From positions 1-34,040 of the forward strand of contig USTH01000015.1 in the NCBI GenBank assembly GCA_900557555.1: 34,040 nucleotides of DNA, given 5' to 3'. Numbering within the stretch: position 1 is the stretch's first letter; each line of letters begins with the position of its first letter. The notes under the pieces are model-generated. The model was not told the origin of the DNA and ran no database searches. It saw only the letters and a program-made list of their open reading frames with translations. Positions 32,500 to 34,040 of the stretch are shown one piece after another. The position numbers and the translations under genes are program-made. Source of the DNA: an uncultured Prevotellaceae bacterium. Lineage in GTDB: Bacteria; Bacteroidota; Bacteroidia; Bacteroidales; Bacteroidaceae.

Positions 32500-33789
32500 T
32501 TAACGGTTATTTTTATTTTCTTTAACAAGCAAGAAGCAATGCATACCTTCCTGCCACTCGTAAGTAAGCCTCAATGAAAAAATCCGGGCAATGGAACGGA
32601 CTATGGCAAGCCCCAGTCCAGTGGAATCCTTCTTTCCGTCAATGCTATGATAAAAACGGCGGAACAGTTTTTCACCGTCCAACGGTGCACCGCCCGTATT
32701 CTTGATCATTAACGACACCGGAGTGGTGAGTATCCGCAGCTCTCCCCCATCCTCGTTGTGAAGCAAGGCATTCTTCACCAGATTGGAGACAAGAATCTGT
32801 GCCAGCGAATGGTTGCAACGAATCACCAAGGGCTGCTCTCCTTTCTCGCGCACCAAGCGCACTTGCTTATGCTCGTATATATCCATTAAATCAGGCAGAA
32901 GATTGTCCAGGATTTCATCCACCGACACATCTTCCAGTTCCGTATATTGCCCATTCTCTATACGGGAAAGCAGCAACAAGGACTTGTTCAGCTTCACAGC
33001 GCGTCCCAGCGTGGAATAAATCTCGTCCAGTTCCTTCATCTGCTGTTCGGACAGGTTATCGCTTTCTGCCAACAGTTCCACTTTGCCACGTACAATGGCC
33101 AGCGGTGTCTGCAACTCATGCGAAGCATTTTCAATGAATTCTTTCTGCTCCTCATAAGCCTTGTAGCTACGGTTACCCATATCCACCGCCGCTTCACTCA
33201 ACTGGCGGAACTCGCGTATCTTCGTAGGGTTCTCCAATGCCGGAACCTCCTTGCCGGGCTGGATACAATGCAGCCAGTCCAGCAGTTTATGCAATGGGCG
33301 GAACACTCCTTTCAGTATTAACTGAATACCGACGGATGTACATACCAGAAGAAGCAGGAACAAAGCCCCCAAGTACCAAAGCATCGCCTCTACCATATCG
33401 TCCCGTTCCAAGATAGAAATCATCAGCGTGAGTTCGTAGAACTGTCCGTCGGGCATGCGGAAAGCCGTACGCATCACACGTACCGGTTCGTCCTCATCCT
33501 CCAGTTCGATATAGACGGTGGAATCATAGAAAACCTCCTGATAATGCCGCCCTTCCTTCTCGGAGATAGGAAGAAATTTATAAAAAGACATCAACGAACC
33601 TTCCGTTTCAAGAATAGAAGGATCATGGAGCGCATGTTCTATCAGTATTCCGGCATAATTCTCCAGCGTGTCGTCCGTCTCGTCCACCACCTCGTCGATG
33701 ATGGCATAATAAAACAGTACGCCCCACACTGCCATCAAGACGAACAGCAATAAAGAGATTTTGCGATATGTATAATATACCAGTTTCAT
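32500..33789 (-). CDS. Sensor histidine kinase
   Basis: The 429-aa membrane kinase has TM1 at about 11-30, a periplasmic sensor of about 100 residues, TM2 at about 137-160, and a linker. The H-box SHELQTPLA carries the phospho-accepting H224. The ATP-binding part has the N-box NLVKNALLH (N336, N340), NTGG (364-367) in place of the common DxGxG, and GLGLAIV (391-397). Its ATG overlaps the response regulator stop by 4 bp (ATGA), so the two are translationally coupled. The adjacent PepSY-like genes suggest that it senses an envelope condition. Confidence 0.95.
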   Translation of the reverse strand: MKLVYYTYRKISLLLFVLMAVWGVLFYYAIIDEVVDETDDTLENYAGILIEHALHDPSILETEGSLMSFYKFLPISEKEGRHYQEVFYDSTVYIELEDEDEPVRVMRTAFRMPDGQFYELTLMISILERDDMVEAMLWYLGALFLLLLVCTSVGIQLILKGVFRPLHKLLDWLHCIQPGKEVPALENPTKIREFRQLSEAAVDMGNRSYKAYEEQKEFIENASHELQTPLAIVRGKVELLAESDNLSEQQMKELDEIYSTLGRAVKLNKSLLLLSRIENGQYTELEDVSVDEILDNLLPDLMDIYEHKQVRLVREKGEQPLVIRCNHSLAQILVSNLVKNALLHNEDGGELRILTTPVSLMIKNTGGAPLDGEKLFRRFYHSIDGKKDSTGLGLAIVRSIARIFSLRLTYEWQEGMHCFLLVKENKNNR

Positions 33790-34040
33790 AATTCGGACAG
33801 TTTATATCCAAAGCCATAGACAGCTTTCAGTTCAACGGAAGCATCCGCCTGCTTCAACTTCTTACGCAGGTTCTTCACTTGCGAGTAAATGAAATCCAGC
33901 GAATCGGCCTGATCGATATTATCTCCCCACACCGACTCTGCAAGACTCATTTTATTGATAACCCGGTTCACATTCACCACAAAATAATACAGTAAGTCGA
34001 ACTCCTTGCGGTTGAGTTGCAGAGGAACACCGCCTACTTC
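33786..34040 (-). CDS. Response regulator, C-terminal part (OmpR/PhoB type), cut by window end
   Basis: Eighty-four residues are visible, open to the window edge: LNRKEFDLLYYFVVN, MSLAESVWGDN and then DFIYSQVKNLRKKL with KAVYGFGYKLSEL. These form the winged-helix DNA-binding domain, with recognition helix and C-terminal hairpin intact. The receiver domain lies beyond the window. The gene is the first of the two-component pair and overlaps the kinase gene by 4 bp. Confidence 0.93.
   Translation of the reverse strand, partial: EVGGVPLQLNRKEFDLLYYFVVNVNRVINKMSLAESVWGDNIDQADSLDFIYSQVKNLRKKLKQADASVELKAVYGFGYKLSEL

Noticed and set aside
1..34040. CRISPR arrays, tRNA and rRNA genes
   Set aside because: The only regular array (27-110) has 12-bp palindromes with 10-bp spacers, unlike CRISPR; no cloverleaf or rRNA segment was recognised.

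Overview
The window looks like chromosomal DNA from a member of the Bacteroidales (Prevotellaceae or Bacteroidaceae type). The evidence is promoter boxes of the form TAnnTTTG in place of sigma70 boxes, no Shine-Dalgarno sequences, a surface glycoside hydrolase with LamG/PKD modules and an apparent type IX sorting tail, BACON and PepSY-like secreted proteins, and genes typical of the group (TrpB2, single-chain SdaA, YqaA, a DUF2795 protein). I cannot fix genus or species from sequence alone. No rRNA, tRNA, CRISPR array or complete insertion sequence was seen.

Layout. 1-324: non-coding, with four 12-bp palindromes phased exactly 22 bp apart and a strong terminator. 325-6114 (-): giant GH2 glycosidase. 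6650-12348 (+): TrpB2, a BACON/NPCBM-like secreted protein, a polytopic membrane protein, YqaA, a HigB/HigA-type toxin-antitoxin pair whose toxin starts on the yqaA stop codon, and a SIMPL-domain protein. 12628-15050 (+): proB-proA, facing sdaA-proC (-) across a perfect 27-bp hairpin, so all three steps from glutamate to proline are encoded here. 17200-18826 (-): metal-binding lipoprotein and ABC ATPase without an adjacent permease. 19112-25301 (+): sbcD-sbcC, a short hypothetical gene and a PduO-type cobalamin adenosyltransferase. 25410-25631 (+): DUF2795 protein.

25747-30916 is an AT-rich accessory island. It carries a three-gene DpnII-type restriction-modification system (Dam-type methylase, GATC endonuclease, DpnA-like second methylase), an AAA ATPase with a C-terminal HEPN-like Rx4H motif that is interrupted by one in-frame TAA, and a single-TM protein. 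The island is bracketed by two diverged copies (25603-25746 and 30917-31062) of the DUF2795 gene's 3' end plus its terminator, which marks it as inserted DNA or as a recombination hotspot. No integrase is present.

31426-34040 (-): a two-component system (response regulator cut by the window end, then histidine kinase) followed by two PepSY-like exported proteins that are probably its regulon or partners.

Two kinds of non-coding signal cut across the genes. An intergenic motif (core CCTAATGACCGATTTGGG) occurs five times. A 16-bp promoter is shared by the TrpB2 gene and proB.
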